64,000 nt of DNA from Janthinobacterium sp. (lineage in GTDB: Bacteria > Pseudomonadota > Gammaproteobacteria > Burkholderiales > Burkholderiaceae_D): NCBI RefSeq assembly GCF_009923995.1, contig NZ_RFSK01000018.1, positions 30,337 to 94,336 of the forward strand. Reading direction: 5' to 3'. Shown here piece by piece: positions 1 through 9,868 of this stretch (its first letter is position 1; each line of letters starts with the position of its first letter). The notes beneath the pieces were generated by a model that did no database searches, was not told where the DNA came from, and was given only the letters and a program-made list of their open reading frames with translations. The position numbers and the translations under genes are program-made.

Positions 1-158
1 GGTTCGTACTCCCGGGGCGAGGTGCCGCCGCCAGCAGAGGCCTGCCCGGTGGCAGAAAAGGACCGGGGGCGCCGCCCGTCCTGACTGCCGATGATGTTGT
101 ATTGCTCGAGCTGATGGTGTGACTGGTGCTGCATGCCGATGAACGGTACTGCTGTCAT
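1..158 (-). CDS. Partial hypothetical protein, N-terminal ~52 aa, runs off the left edge
   Basis: Open minus-strand frame from ATG at 158 (MTAVPFIGMQHQSHHQLEQYNIIGSQDGRRPRSFSATGQASAGGGTSPREYE...). It starts 9 bp after the stop of the 68-aa ORF. No clear SD. Confidence 0.35.
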   Translation of the reverse strand, partial: MTAVPFIGMQHQSHHQLEQYNIIGSQDGRRPRSFSATGQASAGGGTSPREYE

Positions 159-166
159 GGCAGCGC

Positions 167-373
167 TTACAGGGCTGCTTTTTCTTCGGCGCTCAGGCGC
201 TTGGCGCTGACATACACGGTGTGCATGGTGGCTTGATCGGCGCTGGCGACGAGGGCGGCAGGTGCGGCTGGCGCGGCGCGGAACTTCGGCACGGCGGCCG
301 TGGCCAGGCTGGTGGCGGCGGCGATGGCGATGATGGCGACGAAGATGGCTTCCATGTTTTTAGCGATGTTCAT
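167..373 (-). CDS. Small Ala-rich hypothetical protein with N-terminal hydrophobic segment (68 aa)
   Basis: ORF with an SD-like AAAGGA upstream of the ATG; sequence MNIAKNMEAIFVAIIAIAAATSLATAAVPKFR... Confidence 0.6.
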   Translation of the reverse strand: MNIAKNMEAIFVAIIAIAAATSLATAAVPKFRAAPAAPAALVASADQATMHTVYVSAKRLSAEEKAAL

Positions 374-616
374 GATGTTTTCCTTTAAGTGGGTGGTGTT
401 TGCTGTTTGTCCTGCGATGATTGAACTTTAGGCAAATCTCCCCCGCCCTGCCACCGGATTGCGACAAAACGCACGATTGGCGGGACAGAATACAAAACCG
501 CAGGATGAAACGCGGATGCACGTCCAGTTCCCCCCATCTGACGCCTGCAAGCCGCATTCCGCGCCATTTCCCCGCCTGCGCATCCCCTAAAAGCCCTACC
601 GCGGGCCAACCTTGTT

Positions 617-622
617 TATAAT
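617..622 (+). promoter_or_regulatory. Putative -10 element (TATAAT) upstream of argH
   Basis: Perfect TATAAT 26 bp upstream of the argH ATG; no clear -35. Confidence 0.45.
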
Positions 623-647
623 CGCCCTACACTAAAGGACTTCTTTC

Positions 648-2045
648 ATGACTGATCAATTCTCCAAAAAGGGCGAAGCCTGGTCGGCCCGGTTTTCCGA
701 ACCGGTCTCGGACCTCGTCAAGCGCTACACAGCTTCTGTATTTTTTGACAAGCGCCTGGCGCTGTTCGACATCGAAGGTTCGCTGGCCCATGCGGAAATG
801 CTGCATGCGCAAGCCATCATCAGCCCGGCCGACTACGCGGAAATCCAGCGCGGCATGGCGCAAATTTCGCAGGAAATCGCCAGCGGCCAGTTCGAATGGC
901 TGCTGGACCTGGAAGACGTCCACCTGAATATCGAAAAACGCCTGACCGAACTGGTGGGCGATGCGGGCAAGCGCCTGCACACGGGCCGTTCGCGCAACGA
1001 CCAGGTGGCGACCGACATCCGCCTGTACGTGCGTGCCGCCATCGACGACATCACCGCCCTGCTGGCGACGTTCCGCAGCGCGCTGACGGACCTGGCCGAG
1101 CAGCATGCCGACACCATCATGCCGGGCTTTACCCACATGCAGGTAGCCCAGCCGATCACCTTCGGCCACCACATGCTGGCGTATGTCGAAATGTTCGGCC
1201 GCGACGCCGAGCGCATGGCCGACTGCCGCAAGCGCGTCAACCGCCTGCCGCTGGGCGCCGCCGCGCTGGCCGGCACCACCTTCCCCATCGACCGCCTGCG
1301 CGTGGCCAAGACCCTGGGCTTCGACGACGTGTGCCATAACTCGCTCGACGCCGTCTCGGACCGCGATTTCGCCATCGAATTTTGCGCCGCCTCCGCCGTG
1401 CTGATGATGCACGTGTCGCGCATGGCGGAAGAACTGGTGATCTGGATGAGCCCGCGCATCGGCTTCATCGACATCGCCGACCGCTTCTGCACCGGCTCGT
1501 CGATCATGCCGCAAAAGAAAAATCCGGACGTGCCGGAACTGGCGCGTGGCAAGACGGGCCGCGTGTACGGCCACCTGATCGGCCTGTTGACCCTGATGAA
1601 AGGCCAGCCGCTGGCCTACAACAAGGATAACCAGGAAGACAAGGAACCGCTGTTCGACACCGTCGACACCGTCATCGACACCTTGCGCATCTTCGCCGAC
1701 ATGGCCGGCGGCATCACGGTGAAACCGGAAGCGATGCGCGCGGCGGCCCTGCAAGGCTACGCCACGGCGACCGACCTGGCCGACTACCTGGTCAAGAAAG
1801 GCTTGCCGTTCCGCGACGCCCATGAAGCGGTGGCCCTGGCCGTGCGCGCCTGCGTCGATGCGGGCTGCGACCTGGCCGACCTGTCGCTGGAGCAGCTGCG
1901 CGCCTTCTCGCCCCTGACGGGCGAAGACGTGTTCGAGGTACTGACGCTGGAAGGCTCCGTGGCCGCGCGCGACCACGTGGGCGGCACCGCGCCAAACCAG
2001 GTGCGCGCCGCGATTGCCCGCGTGCGCACGCAGCTGGAAAAATAA
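648..2045 (+). CDS. argH: Argininosuccinate lyase
   Basis: 465 aa; fumarase/lyase signature [28 protein letters not shown] typical of ArgH. Confidence 0.97.
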   Translation: MTDQFSKKGEAWSARFSEPVSDLVKRYTASVFFDKRLALFDIEGSLAHAEMLHAQAIISPADYAEIQRGMAQISQEIASGQFEWLLDLEDVHLNIEKRLTELVGDAGKRLHTGRSRNDQVATDIRLYVRAAIDDITALLATFRSALTDLAEQHADTIMPGFTHMQVAQPITFGHHMLAYVEMFGRDAERMADCRKRVNRLPLGAAALAGTTFPIDRLRVAKTLGFDDVCHNSLDAVSDRDFAIEFCAASAVLMMHVSRMAEELVIWMSPRIGFIDIADRFCTGSSIMPQKKNPDVPELARGKTGRVYGHLIGLLTLMKGQPLAYNKDNQEDKEPLFDTVDTVIDTLRIFADMAGGITVKPEAMRAAALQGYATATDLADYLVKKGLPFRDAHEAVALAVRACVDAGCDLADLSLEQLRAFSPLTGEDVFEVLTLEGSVAARDHVGGTAPNQVRAAIARVRTQLEK

Positions 2046-2065
2046 GCGGCGTCGATCCCGCAAGT

Positions 2066-2097
2066 GCCCCGCTGCAGCAATGCAGCGGGGCGTTTTT
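2066..2097 (+). terminator. Rho-independent terminator downstream of argH
   Basis: Perfect 11-bp stem GCCCCGCTGCA-GCAA-TGCAGCGGGGC followed by a T5 tract. Confidence 0.9.
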
Positions 2098-2753
2098 CAT
2101 TGCGCGACGATTTTCGACAGCACGGAGAACGCCGCCCCCGTCTGCGATGCTTCCAGCAGCAGCGTCAGCTCCGTGTAGGTGCAGATGATGTTGATCAGGT
2201 TGATGCGGTCCCACGCCAGGCGCCGCAGAATGGCGTGGTACACCCCTGGCGTATAGCAGGTTTCCGGGGCCAGGTGCAAGGTCACCGCCGTCACCCGTTC
2301 CAGGCGCGCCAGTTCCTGTTCGCCGCCGAAGACTTCCTCCACCAGCGCATGCAGGCTGCGGCTGCAGATCACCATCACTTCGTTGACGCCGCGCGTCACG
2401 GTAATGAAGGTGCCCCGCTGCGGCGCGGCCAGCGCCAGCAGCTGGCGCTGGCAGGCATAGGTCTGGTCGGAATAGCGGTAGGTAAAAATCATCAGTTCAC
2501 TGCGCGTGGAAAGCTCTCCCGCCCTGTGCGCCAGCACGATTTCGCCGCTCTTCTGCTGCGGCAGCCGTTCGGCCAGGCGGCGCAGTGCCATCACCACGGC
2601 AGCCTGTCCCACGGGCTTCCACAAATCCGTCTGCAATTGCGGCTGCAGCTGGCGCGCCAGTTCCGACAGGTTGAGCAAGCCGCGTCCCAAGCCTTCGCTG
2701 AGAAAGGCCGACTCCATTACGATCTGTTCCACTTTGGTCGCTATCGAAAGCAT
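2097..2753 (-). CDS. ACT-domain-like regulatory protein (hypothetical)
   Basis: 218 aa. C-terminal pattern VTAVTLHLAPETCYTPGVYHAILRRLAWDRINLINIICTYTELTLLLEASQTGAAFSVL resembles an aspartokinase-type ACT domain. Confidence 0.6.
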   Translation of the reverse strand: MLSIATKVEQIVMESAFLSEGLGRGLLNLSELARQLQPQLQTDLWKPVGQAAVVMALRRLAERLPQQKSGEIVLAHRAGELSTRSELMIFTYRYSDQTYACQRQLLALAAPQRGTFITVTRGVNEVMVICSRSLHALVEEVFGGEQELARLERVTAVTLHLAPETCYTPGVYHAILRRLAWDRINLINIICTYTELTLLLEASQTGAAFSVLSKIVAQ

Positions 2754-2902
2754 AGTTCATCGGGCCGGTGATACCGGTGCACGCACCGGTAGCCGGCAAC
2801 CCTTCCTCAAAAAAAAGACGCACTGAACCCGCGGCCACGCCGGGAGGCGCGGCCGGACATCGTGAAAAAACCCGTTGCAGGGGCAGATCCGGGCGGCGGC
2901 GG

Positions 2903-2983
2903 CTAGGAAGGCGGATGCAGCATCAGTGCCGCTCCAGAGGGGAAATGGCTGAAACCAATGGCAGAAAACAGTACTGACGTCAT
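2903..2983 (-). CDS. Putative 26-aa small ORF upstream of the ACT-like gene
   Basis: MTSVLFSAIGFSHFPSGAALMLHPPS* with GGGAG six nt before the ATG. Confidence 0.3.
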   Translation of the reverse strand: MTSVLFSAIGFSHFPSGAALMLHPPS

Positions 2984-3425
2984 GTGAAACTCCCGATTTT
3001 TTTCCCGATGCGCGACATGGACGCGGTCATTGCCGCGTGCGCTTTTTTTGTCTGTGCGTGCCCCGCTGGGGGCAACGCGCAAAGCTAGTGTAGATCGCAA
3101 CATTTAAAAAATGCAACAGTGTTTTGCCAACAGAACGGGCAACGAGACGGACTAGTCCAAAACAGAACTTACGGTTTGCGGCAGATCAAACGTGCGCTGC
3201 ATAAATGCCAGATAAATGTTCAATTCTTAACAAAAAAAACCATCCTGACCCATTTCTTGAATTTTTTGACATGGCGATATCGACAAGTTTAGTGTCGCCC
3301 TACCCGACGCTATCCCATCACAACAACGGCAGGCTATCCGCCCGCCGCCAGGCGCGCCGGGGTGGCCATCAGACAATCGCGGCCAGCTCATTCACCATTT
3401 TCCTAACCGATACCATGGAGCAGAA

Positions 3426-5957
3426 ATGAATTTACGTTTGACGATAGTTGCCGCATCCATCGCCGCCCTGCCGCTGATGGCCACCACGGCCGATGCCGCC
3501 ACGCCGCTGCCACCCACCCTGATGGCCGCGCCGGTCAGCCTGGCGTCGCCACAAGAGACCGCCAGCCTGGTCAACAAGCTGGCGGCACAGGCGCGCAGCC
3601 GTGGCCTGAACACCGAACATGGCTTCGTGGTCGGCGCCCAGCATCCTGGCGTGAGCGGCACGCGGGTCAGCCGCGTACAGCACACCTACAAGGGCTTGCC
3701 CGTTTTCGGTTCCGAGACGGTGGTCGTCAGCAATAACGCCGGCGACATCGTCAGCGAATCGGTTTCGGACCGCGCCTCCGGCCTCGGCAGCGGTGGCGTC
3801 AACTCCGTCACCCGCAGCGCCACCGCCGACATCGACACCACGCCCGCCATCAGCGCGGCGACAGCCATCGCCGCCGCCGTCAAGAACATCGGCGTGCAGG
3901 CCGTCGATCACGTGCCGCCGCAGGCGCAGCTGCTGATCTACCCCGTCATGAAAACCGTGCGCGTGGCCGGCGCCGAGAACAAATCGGAAGCGTCGCTCAA
4001 CGCCCTGGACGTGCAGGACGTCGTCGACCACTATGAGCTGGCCTACCTGGTGCAGACGCGCATGATCAGCGGCAGCAAGCCGGTGTACTACGATACCGTC
4101 GTCAGCGCCAGGGACGGCAGCATCCTGCGCCAGTGGAAAGCCCTGAAGACCGTCGTCGGCGTCGGCAACAGCCAGTACAACGGCCAGGTGCCGATCAACA
4201 CCACCCTCACCGGCAGCACCTACACCCTGAAGGATGCCTCGCGCGGCACGGGCGGCAGCTTCGGCGCCATGGCCATTACCAATGCCAACCACGGCACCAC
4301 GTCGGGCAGCGTGTACAGCAACACCAGCAATACCTGGGGCGACGGCCAGCAATACATCAGCGGCGGCAGCACCACCAATGCCAACGGCCAGACGGCAGCC
4401 GTGAATGCGATGTGGGGCCTGATGAACACCTACGACACGCACAAGAATGTGCTGGGCTGGTCCAGCCTGGACGGCAACAACACGGCCACACACATCGCCG
4501 CCCACGTCAATACGGCCTATGACAACGCCTACTACGACAGCAGCTGCAAGTGCATGTACATCGGCGATGGCGGCAGCTCCTTCAACAGCCTCGGTTCGAT
4601 CGACGTGATCGGGCATGAAATGGGCCATGGCATCACGGACGCCACCTCGGGCCTGGTCTATTCGCAGGAGTCGGGCGGCTTGAACGAATCGAACTCCGAT
4701 ATCGCCGGCGAGATGGTGGAAGCGTATGCGCGCGCCGGCGGCACGGGCACCAGCATCCCCAACACGGGCAACGATTGGATGATGGGCAAGGAGATCGCCA
4801 AGAATGGCCAGCCGCTGCGCTGGATGTACAAGCCAAGCAAGGATGGCAGCAGCCCGAACGCGTGGAGCAGCACGCTGAAAAACCTCGACGTCCATTACAG
4901 CAGCGGTCCGAACAACCGCATGTTCTACTTCCTGTCGCAAGGTTCGAACTCCACGTCCAGCAGCGACTACTACAGCTCCTACCTGAACAAGAGCCCGCTG
5001 GCCATGACCGGTATCGGCAGCGACAAGGCTTACCGCATCTGGTTCAAGGCAGCCACCACCAAGTTCACGTCGTCGACCAACTACGCAGACGCGCGCAACA
5101 AGGTGCTGGCGGCAGCCGAGGAACTGTATGGCGTGGGCAGCGCCGAGGCGACCGCCGTCAAGCGCGCGTATGCAGCCATCAACGTGGGTACCGACGTCGA
5201 TGAAACGACCACGGGCGGCGCAGTGAGCATCACCAGCCAGCCGGCCAGCATCACCGTCGCACCAGGCGCCACCGCCTCGTTCGCCGTGGGCGCGGGCGGC
5301 GGCACGGCGCCATACACCTACACGTGGTACCGCAATGGCGCCGTGATCAGCGGCGCCACATCGCCAAGCTACAGCTTCACGACCGTGGCGGCCGACAACG
5401 GCGCCGTCTTCAAGGCCACGGTAACGGATTCCTCGTCGCCAGCCGTGACGGCAACGTCGAACAACGCCACCCTGACGGTCGGCACGAGCAGCGCCACCGA
5501 ACGCGTGACGAACGGCGGCTTCGAGTCGGGTGCCACGGGCTGGAGCGGCACCACGGGCGCCATCGGCACCTTCACCGGCCAAGTGGCGTATGAAGGCACG
5601 AAATACGCCTGGCTGGGCGGCAATGGCACGACGGCCAGCGAATCGCTGACGCAAAGCGTGGCCATTCCGGCCGCCGCCACGTCCGCCAGCCTGACGTTTG
5701 CGCTGCATATCGACACGGCCGAAACGGGCACCACCGCCTACGACAAGCTGGTCGTCACCGTGAAGAACAGCGCCGGCACCGTGCTGGGCACCCTGGCCAC
5801 GTATTCGAACGTGAACAAGGCGGCCGGCTACCAGATCCGCACGTTTGACCTGATCGCCTACAAGGGCCAGACCGTGCAGATCTCGTTTGCCGCCACCGAG
5901 GACGCTTCGCTGCAAACCTCGTTCGTGCTCGACAAGGTCAGCCTGATCACCCAGTAA
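3426..5957 (+). CDS. Secreted M4 family (thermolysin-like) metallopeptidase with Ig-like and C-terminal accessory domains
   Basis: 843 aa; signal peptide MNLRLTIVAASIAALPLMATTADA; zinc motif HEMGH plus GGLNES(N)SD; FTP-type propeptide; C-terminal ITSQPASITVAPGATASF Ig-like and NGGFESGATGW-like domain. Confidence 0.93.
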   Translation: MNLRLTIVAASIAALPLMATTADAATPLPPTLMAAPVSLASPQETASLVNKLAAQARSRGLNTEHGFVVGAQHPGVSGTRVSRVQHTYKGLPVFGSETVVVSNNAGDIVSESVSDRASGLGSGGVNSVTRSATADIDTTPAISAATAIAAAVKNIGVQAVDHVPPQAQLLIYPVMKTVRVAGAENKSEASLNALDVQDVVDHYELAYLVQTRMISGSKPVYYDTVVSARDGSILRQWKALKTVVGVGNSQYNGQVPINTTLTGSTYTLKDASRGTGGSFGAMAITNANHGTTSGSVYSNTSNTWGDGQQYISGGSTTNANGQTAAVNAMWGLMNTYDTHKNVLGWSSLDGNNTATHIAAHVNTAYDNAYYDSSCKCMYIGDGGSSFNSLGSIDVIGHEMGHGITDATSGLVYSQESGGLNESNSDIAGEMVEAYARAGGTGTSIPNTGNDWMMGKEIAKNGQPLRWMYKPSKDGSSPNAWSSTLKNLDVHYSSGPNNRMFYFLSQGSNSTSSSDYYSSYLNKSPLAMTGIGSDKAYRIWFKAATTKFTSSTNYADARNKVLAAAEELYGVGSAEATAVKRAYAAINVGTDVDETTTGGAVSITSQPASITVAPGATASFAVGAGGGTAPYTYTWYRNGAVISGATSPSYSFTTVAADNGAVFKATVTDSSSPAVTATSNNATLTVGTSSATERVTNGGFESGATGWSGTTGAIGTFTGQVAYEGTKYAWLGGNGTTASESLTQSVAIPAAATSASLTFALHIDTAETGTTAYDKLVVTVKNSAGTVLGTLATYSNVNKAAGYQIRTFDLIAYKGQTVQISFAATEDASLQTSFVLDKVSLITQ

Positions 5958-6203
5958 GCGGCTGAACATGCGGGCGGCCGGCCAGTTGCCGCCAGTCGCC
6001 CGCATCCACCGCACGACACGATTGATTTTCTTGCAATTCCAGTCTACCCTGAGGCAGTGATTGCATCTTGCTTGCTGCCGGTACCCGCGACGAATTGACC
6101 TTTTTGGATTGTTCCTGACCGATGCCTACTTCGACCTTGCCCGCACGCGCCGTCTCCCCTGCCAGCCCTTCCCTGTTCACGTCCATGCCCGCCTGACGCG
6201 GCC

Positions 6204-7397
6204 ATGCAGTTCCACCTCCAGGTACAGGGCCCGGCGGGCAGCCAGGCGCTGGCCATCGATGCCGCCAGCGAGGCCGAGGCGATCCGCGCGGCCGTGCGTG
6301 GCGGCTGGCGCGTGCTGGCCGTCGACGACGGCGCCGCGCAGGACATGGGCACCGTGGTCCGCCCGGCCAAGCAGGGCCTGCCCCTGCTGCAATTCAGCCA
6401 GGAGCTGCTGGCCCTGCTCGAAGCAGGCCTGAACCTGGGCGAGGCCATGGCCACCCTGCACAACAAGGAAACGCGCCCGGCCGCCAAAGCGACGCTGGCC
6501 GCCATCGTGCTCACCCTGCAGCAAGGCCAGAGCTTTTCCGACACCCTGGCCGATTTTCCCGACATCTTCCCCGACATTTACATCGCCACCGTGCACGCGG
6601 CCGAACGCTCAGGCAACCTGCCCGAGGCGCTGGCCCGCTTCGTCGGCTACCAGCTGCAGTTCGACGCCATCCGCAAAAAACTCATTTCCGCCGCCATCTA
6701 CCCGTGCATGCTGCTCGTCGTCGGTGGCCTGGTGACCCTGTTCCTGCTCGGCTACGTGGTGCCGAAGTTCAGCGTCGTGTATGAAAGCTCGGGCCGCGAG
6801 ATTCCCTGGATGTCGCAGATGCTGCTGGGTTTTGGCCAGACCCTGGCCGCCCATCCGCTGCTGTGCGCCAGCGCCCTGGCCGGCGCGGTGGCCGCCGTGC
6901 TGTTTGGCGTGGCCAATGCCGGCGCGCGCCAGGCGCTGGTACTGCACCTGCTGCGCCTGCCCGTGCTGGCGGAAAAGGCGGCGGAATTCCGCCTGGCGCG
7001 CTTCTACCGGGCCCTCAGCCTGCTGCTGCATGCGGGCATCCCGCTGCACAAGGCGCTGGCCATGGTCGCGCCCATGCTGCTGCCGGCGCAGCAGGAGCAG
7101 CTGGCGCAGGCGCGCCGCGCGGTGCAGGAAGGCATGCCGTTTTCCACCGCGCTGGAACAGGCCTGCATGGCCACGCCCGTGGCGCAATCGCTGCTGAAAG
7201 TAGGCGAGAACACGGGCCGCCTGGGCGACATGCTGGAACGTTCGGCCAAGTTCCACGACGAGGAATTCGCGCGCTGGGTGGACTGGGCCTCGCGCCTGCT
7301 CGAGCCGCTCTTGATGACCATCATCGGCGTCGTCATCGGCGGCGTGGTGGTGCTGATGTACATGCCGATCTTTGAACTGGCGGGGAGCTTATCGTGA
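6204..7397 (+). CDS. GspF/PilC/MshG-type inner-membrane platform protein
   Basis: 397 aa with duplicated T2SSF architecture (FSQELLALLEAGLNLGEA...; FYRALSLLLHAGIPLHKAL...). Confidence 0.92.
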   Translation: MQFHLQVQGPAGSQALAIDAASEAEAIRAAVRGGWRVLAVDDGAAQDMGTVVRPAKQGLPLLQFSQELLALLEAGLNLGEAMATLHNKETRPAAKATLAAIVLTLQQGQSFSDTLADFPDIFPDIYIATVHAAERSGNLPEALARFVGYQLQFDAIRKKLISAAIYPCMLLVVGGLVTLFLLGYVVPKFSVVYESSGREIPWMSQMLLGFGQTLAAHPLLCASALAGAVAAVLFGVANAGARQALVLHLLRLPVLAEKAAEFRLARFYRALSLLLHAGIPLHKALAMVAPMLLPAQQEQLAQARRAVQEGMPFSTALEQACMATPVAQSLLKVGENTGRLGDMLERSAKFHDEEFARWVDWASRLLEPLLMTIIGVVIGGVVVLMYMPIFELAGSLS

Positions 7398-7407
7398 CGG
7401 CTTTACC

Positions 7408-9105
7408 ATGAACGCGCGCGACGAAGAACGGGCCGTGCTCGATGCGGCCATGCTGCGCCAGGCCCACGCCAGCGCACTGGCGCAAGGCCGCCCGCAAATG
7501 GCCGTGCTGCAGGAAACGGCGGCCCTGCCGCCCGACGTCTTCGTGCGCCAGCTGGCCGCCCTGTTTCGCTACCCGGCGTGGACGATGGCCGATCTGCAGG
7601 CGGCCTTGCCCGCCTTTGTCCTGCTGCCCTACACCGACTGCGCCCAGCGCGACTGCGTGCTGCTGCAGCCGGACGCTCCCGGCGCGCCGCCCGTGCTCGT
7701 CATCGGCAATCCCTTTGCCGACGACCTGCTGCAATGGGCCGACTTCGCCCTGCGCACGCCCTTTACGGTGGGGCTGGCGCACCCGGACGATTTGACTGCC
7801 TACCTGCAGCAGCAGGAAAGCGTGCAGCAGGCGATGCAGGAAATGCAGCACGGTGATGATATGCCTGGACTGGACCAGAGCATCGAGGACATCTCGCTGA
7901 TCCGCATCAGCGAAGACAGCAGCCCTGTCGTGAAACTGGTGAACTCGACCATCTACGACGCGCTGAAATTCCAGGCCAGCGACATCCACCTCGAATGCGA
8001 CGTGGCCAGCCTGGTCATCAAGTACCGCGTCGACGGCGTGCTGGTGCAGGCGGGCCAGGTGCAGGGCTTACAAATGGCCGAACAGATCATCTCGCGCATC
8101 AAGGTCATGGCGGACCTCGACATCGCCGAGCGGCGCATTCCCCAGGATGGCCGCTTCAAGGTGCGCGTCAAAGGAGCGGAGATCGATTTCCGCGTCTCCA
8201 TCATGCCGAATATCTTTGGCGAGGACGCCGTGCTGCGCCTGCTGGACCGGCGCGCGCTGACGGAAGCGGCGCAGGCGCTGCGCCTGGAAAGCCTGGGCCT
8301 GAACGGGGACGCCATCGAACAGATCCGCCGCCTGGCCGCCAAGCCGCACGGCATGCTGCTGGTGACGGGTCCCACCGGTTCCGGCAAGACCACCACGCTG
8401 TACGCGGCCATCACGGAAATCAATACGGGGCGCGACAAGATCGTCACCATCGAGGACCCCGTCGAATACCGCTTGCCGCGCGTGCTGCAAATCCCCGTCA
8501 ACGAAAAAAAGGGGCTGACGTTTGCACGCGGCCTGCGCTCCATCCTGCGCCACGATCCCGACAAGATCATGATCGGCGAAATCCGCGACGACGAGACGGC
8601 GCAGATCGCCGTGCAGGCGGCGCTCACGGGCCACCTGGTGTTTACCACCGTGCATGCGAATAACGTCTTCGACGTGGTGGGCCGCTTTCTGCACATGGGC
8701 GTGGACGCCTACAGCTTTGCGGCGGCCCTGAACGGTATCGTGGCGCAGCGCCTGCTGCGTCTCAACTGCGCCCATTGCGCCGTCGACGCCAGCGCCGAGG
8801 TGCTGGCCGATACCCAGCAGCTGCGCGACAGCGGCCTGGCGGCGCACCAGGTGCAGGACTGGCAGTTCATGGCCGGCAAGGGCTGCGGCCATTGCCGCGG
8901 CACCGGCTACAAGGGCCGCAAAGCCGTCGCCGAAGTACTGATGCTCAGCGACGCCATGCGCGAAATGATCTGCACGCGCGCACCGCTGAGCCAGATGAAG
9001 GAGGAAGCGGCACGCAACGGCTTTCGCCTGGCGCGCGAAGCGGGCCTGGACCTGGTGCGGCGCGGCGAAACCACTCTAGCGGAGCTCAATCGTGTCACTT
9101 ATTGA
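7408..9105 (+). CDS. GspE/PilB/MshE-type secretion/pilus assembly ATPase
   Basis: Walker A GPTGSGKTTTLYAAI; IGEIRDDETAQIAVQAALTGH; C-terminal CxxC...CxxC zinc motif. ATG at 7408 preferred over 7372. Confidence 0.93.
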   Translation: MNARDEERAVLDAAMLRQAHASALAQGRPQMAVLQETAALPPDVFVRQLAALFRYPAWTMADLQAALPAFVLLPYTDCAQRDCVLLQPDAPGAPPVLVIGNPFADDLLQWADFALRTPFTVGLAHPDDLTAYLQQQESVQQAMQEMQHGDDMPGLDQSIEDISLIRISEDSSPVVKLVNSTIYDALKFQASDIHLECDVASLVIKYRVDGVLVQAGQVQGLQMAEQIISRIKVMADLDIAERRIPQDGRFKVRVKGAEIDFRVSIMPNIFGEDAVLRLLDRRALTEAAQALRLESLGLNGDAIEQIRRLAAKPHGMLLVTGPTGSGKTTTLYAAITEINTGRDKIVTIEDPVEYRLPRVLQIPVNEKKGLTFARGLRSILRHDPDKIMIGEIRDDETAQIAVQAALTGHLVFTTVHANNVFDVVGRFLHMGVDAYSFAAALNGIVAQRLLRLNCAHCAVDASAEVLADTQQLRDSGLAAHQVQDWQFMAGKGCGHCRGTGYKGRKAVAEVLMLSDAMREMICTRAPLSQMKEEAARNGFRLAREAGLDLVRRGETTLAELNRVTY

Positions 9106-9868
9106 CCATACCCTGTGCCTGCACCTGGCGCCGCAGGCGCTCTACGGCGTGCAGCGCCGCGCCGGCCGTCCCGTCGCGGACAGCGCTTTTCACGTGCCCA
9201 TCCTGAATCCCGGCGCCAGCTGGGAAGGGGCGCTGGCCGGCTTGCGCGACTGGCTCGAACAGCACCATGAAAAAAAGCTGCCGCTGGCCGTCAGCCTGGC
9301 CAGCCGCTGGTGCGCCATGCTGATGGTGCCGTGGAGCGGCGCCCTGCTCGATGCCGACAGCGCGCAGCGTTTTCTGCACAGCCAGTTCGGCGCCGTGTAT
9401 GGCGACGGCGCCCGCGCCTGGCGCCTGGCCGCCGACGGCGCGCCGTATGGCCAGCCGCGCCTGGCCTGCGGCATCGATGCGGCCCTGCTGCAGGGGATAC
9501 AGGAGGCGGCCGGCGCGCATGGCCGGCGCTGCCTGTCCATCGAGCCCATCGTGGGACCGGCGTGGCGCAGCATCGCCGGCGGCAAGCCGGCCGCCTTCGC
9601 CCTGGTAGAGGAGGGCCGCCTGCTGCTGGCGACGACCGGCGGCGGGCGCATCACGGCCCTGCACAGCCAGTCCTGCGACACGGCCTGGGGCGATGAACTG
9701 GAGCGGGCCTGGCGACGCTGGAACCTGCGCGCACCGCAGCTCGATGCCATCGAACAGGTGGCGCTGCTGGACTTGAGCGGCGTGCCGCAAGTGGCACTGT
9801 CGGCGCGCTTCCAGTCCATGCCAGCGGCCAGTCCGGCACACCTGATGCGGGAGACCGCATGGGCCTGA
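9092..9868 (+). CDS. GspL/PilM/MshI-like assembly protein (hypothetical)
   Basis: 258 aa; position between the E ATPase and the PilN-like gene; overlaps the upstream stop. Confidence 0.6.
   Translation: MSLIDHTLCLHLAPQALYGVQRRAGRPVADSAFHVPILNPGASWEGALAGLRDWLEQHHEKKLPLAVSLASRWCAMLMVPWSGALLDADSAQRFLHSQFGAVYGDGARAWRLAADGAPYGQPRLACGIDAALLQGIQEAAGAHGRRCLSIEPIVGPAWRSIAGGKPAAFALVEEGRLLLATTGGGRITALHSQSCDTAWGDELERAWRRWNLRAPQLDAIEQVALLDLSGVPQVALSARFQSMPAASPAHLMRETAWA

Noticed and set aside
627-2063. 478-aa minus-strand ORF opposite argH
   Set aside because: Antisense shadow of argH; His/Gln/Arg-rich translation.
3266-3297. TTGACA with overlapping CGACA/TGTCG dyad upstream of the M4 protease as a regulated promoter
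   Set aside because: -35 is good but the -10 (TTAGTG) is weak, and the 5-bp dyad could be chance.
5968-6005. ATGCGGGCG/CGCCCGCAT dyad after the M4 protease
   Set aside because: Stem is real but the loop is 20 nt and no T run follows; could be a factor-dependent terminator but not supportable.
3432-6014. 860-aa minus-strand ORF
   Set aside because: Complementary frame of the M4 metallopeptidase, which has clear catalytic motifs; composition artefact.
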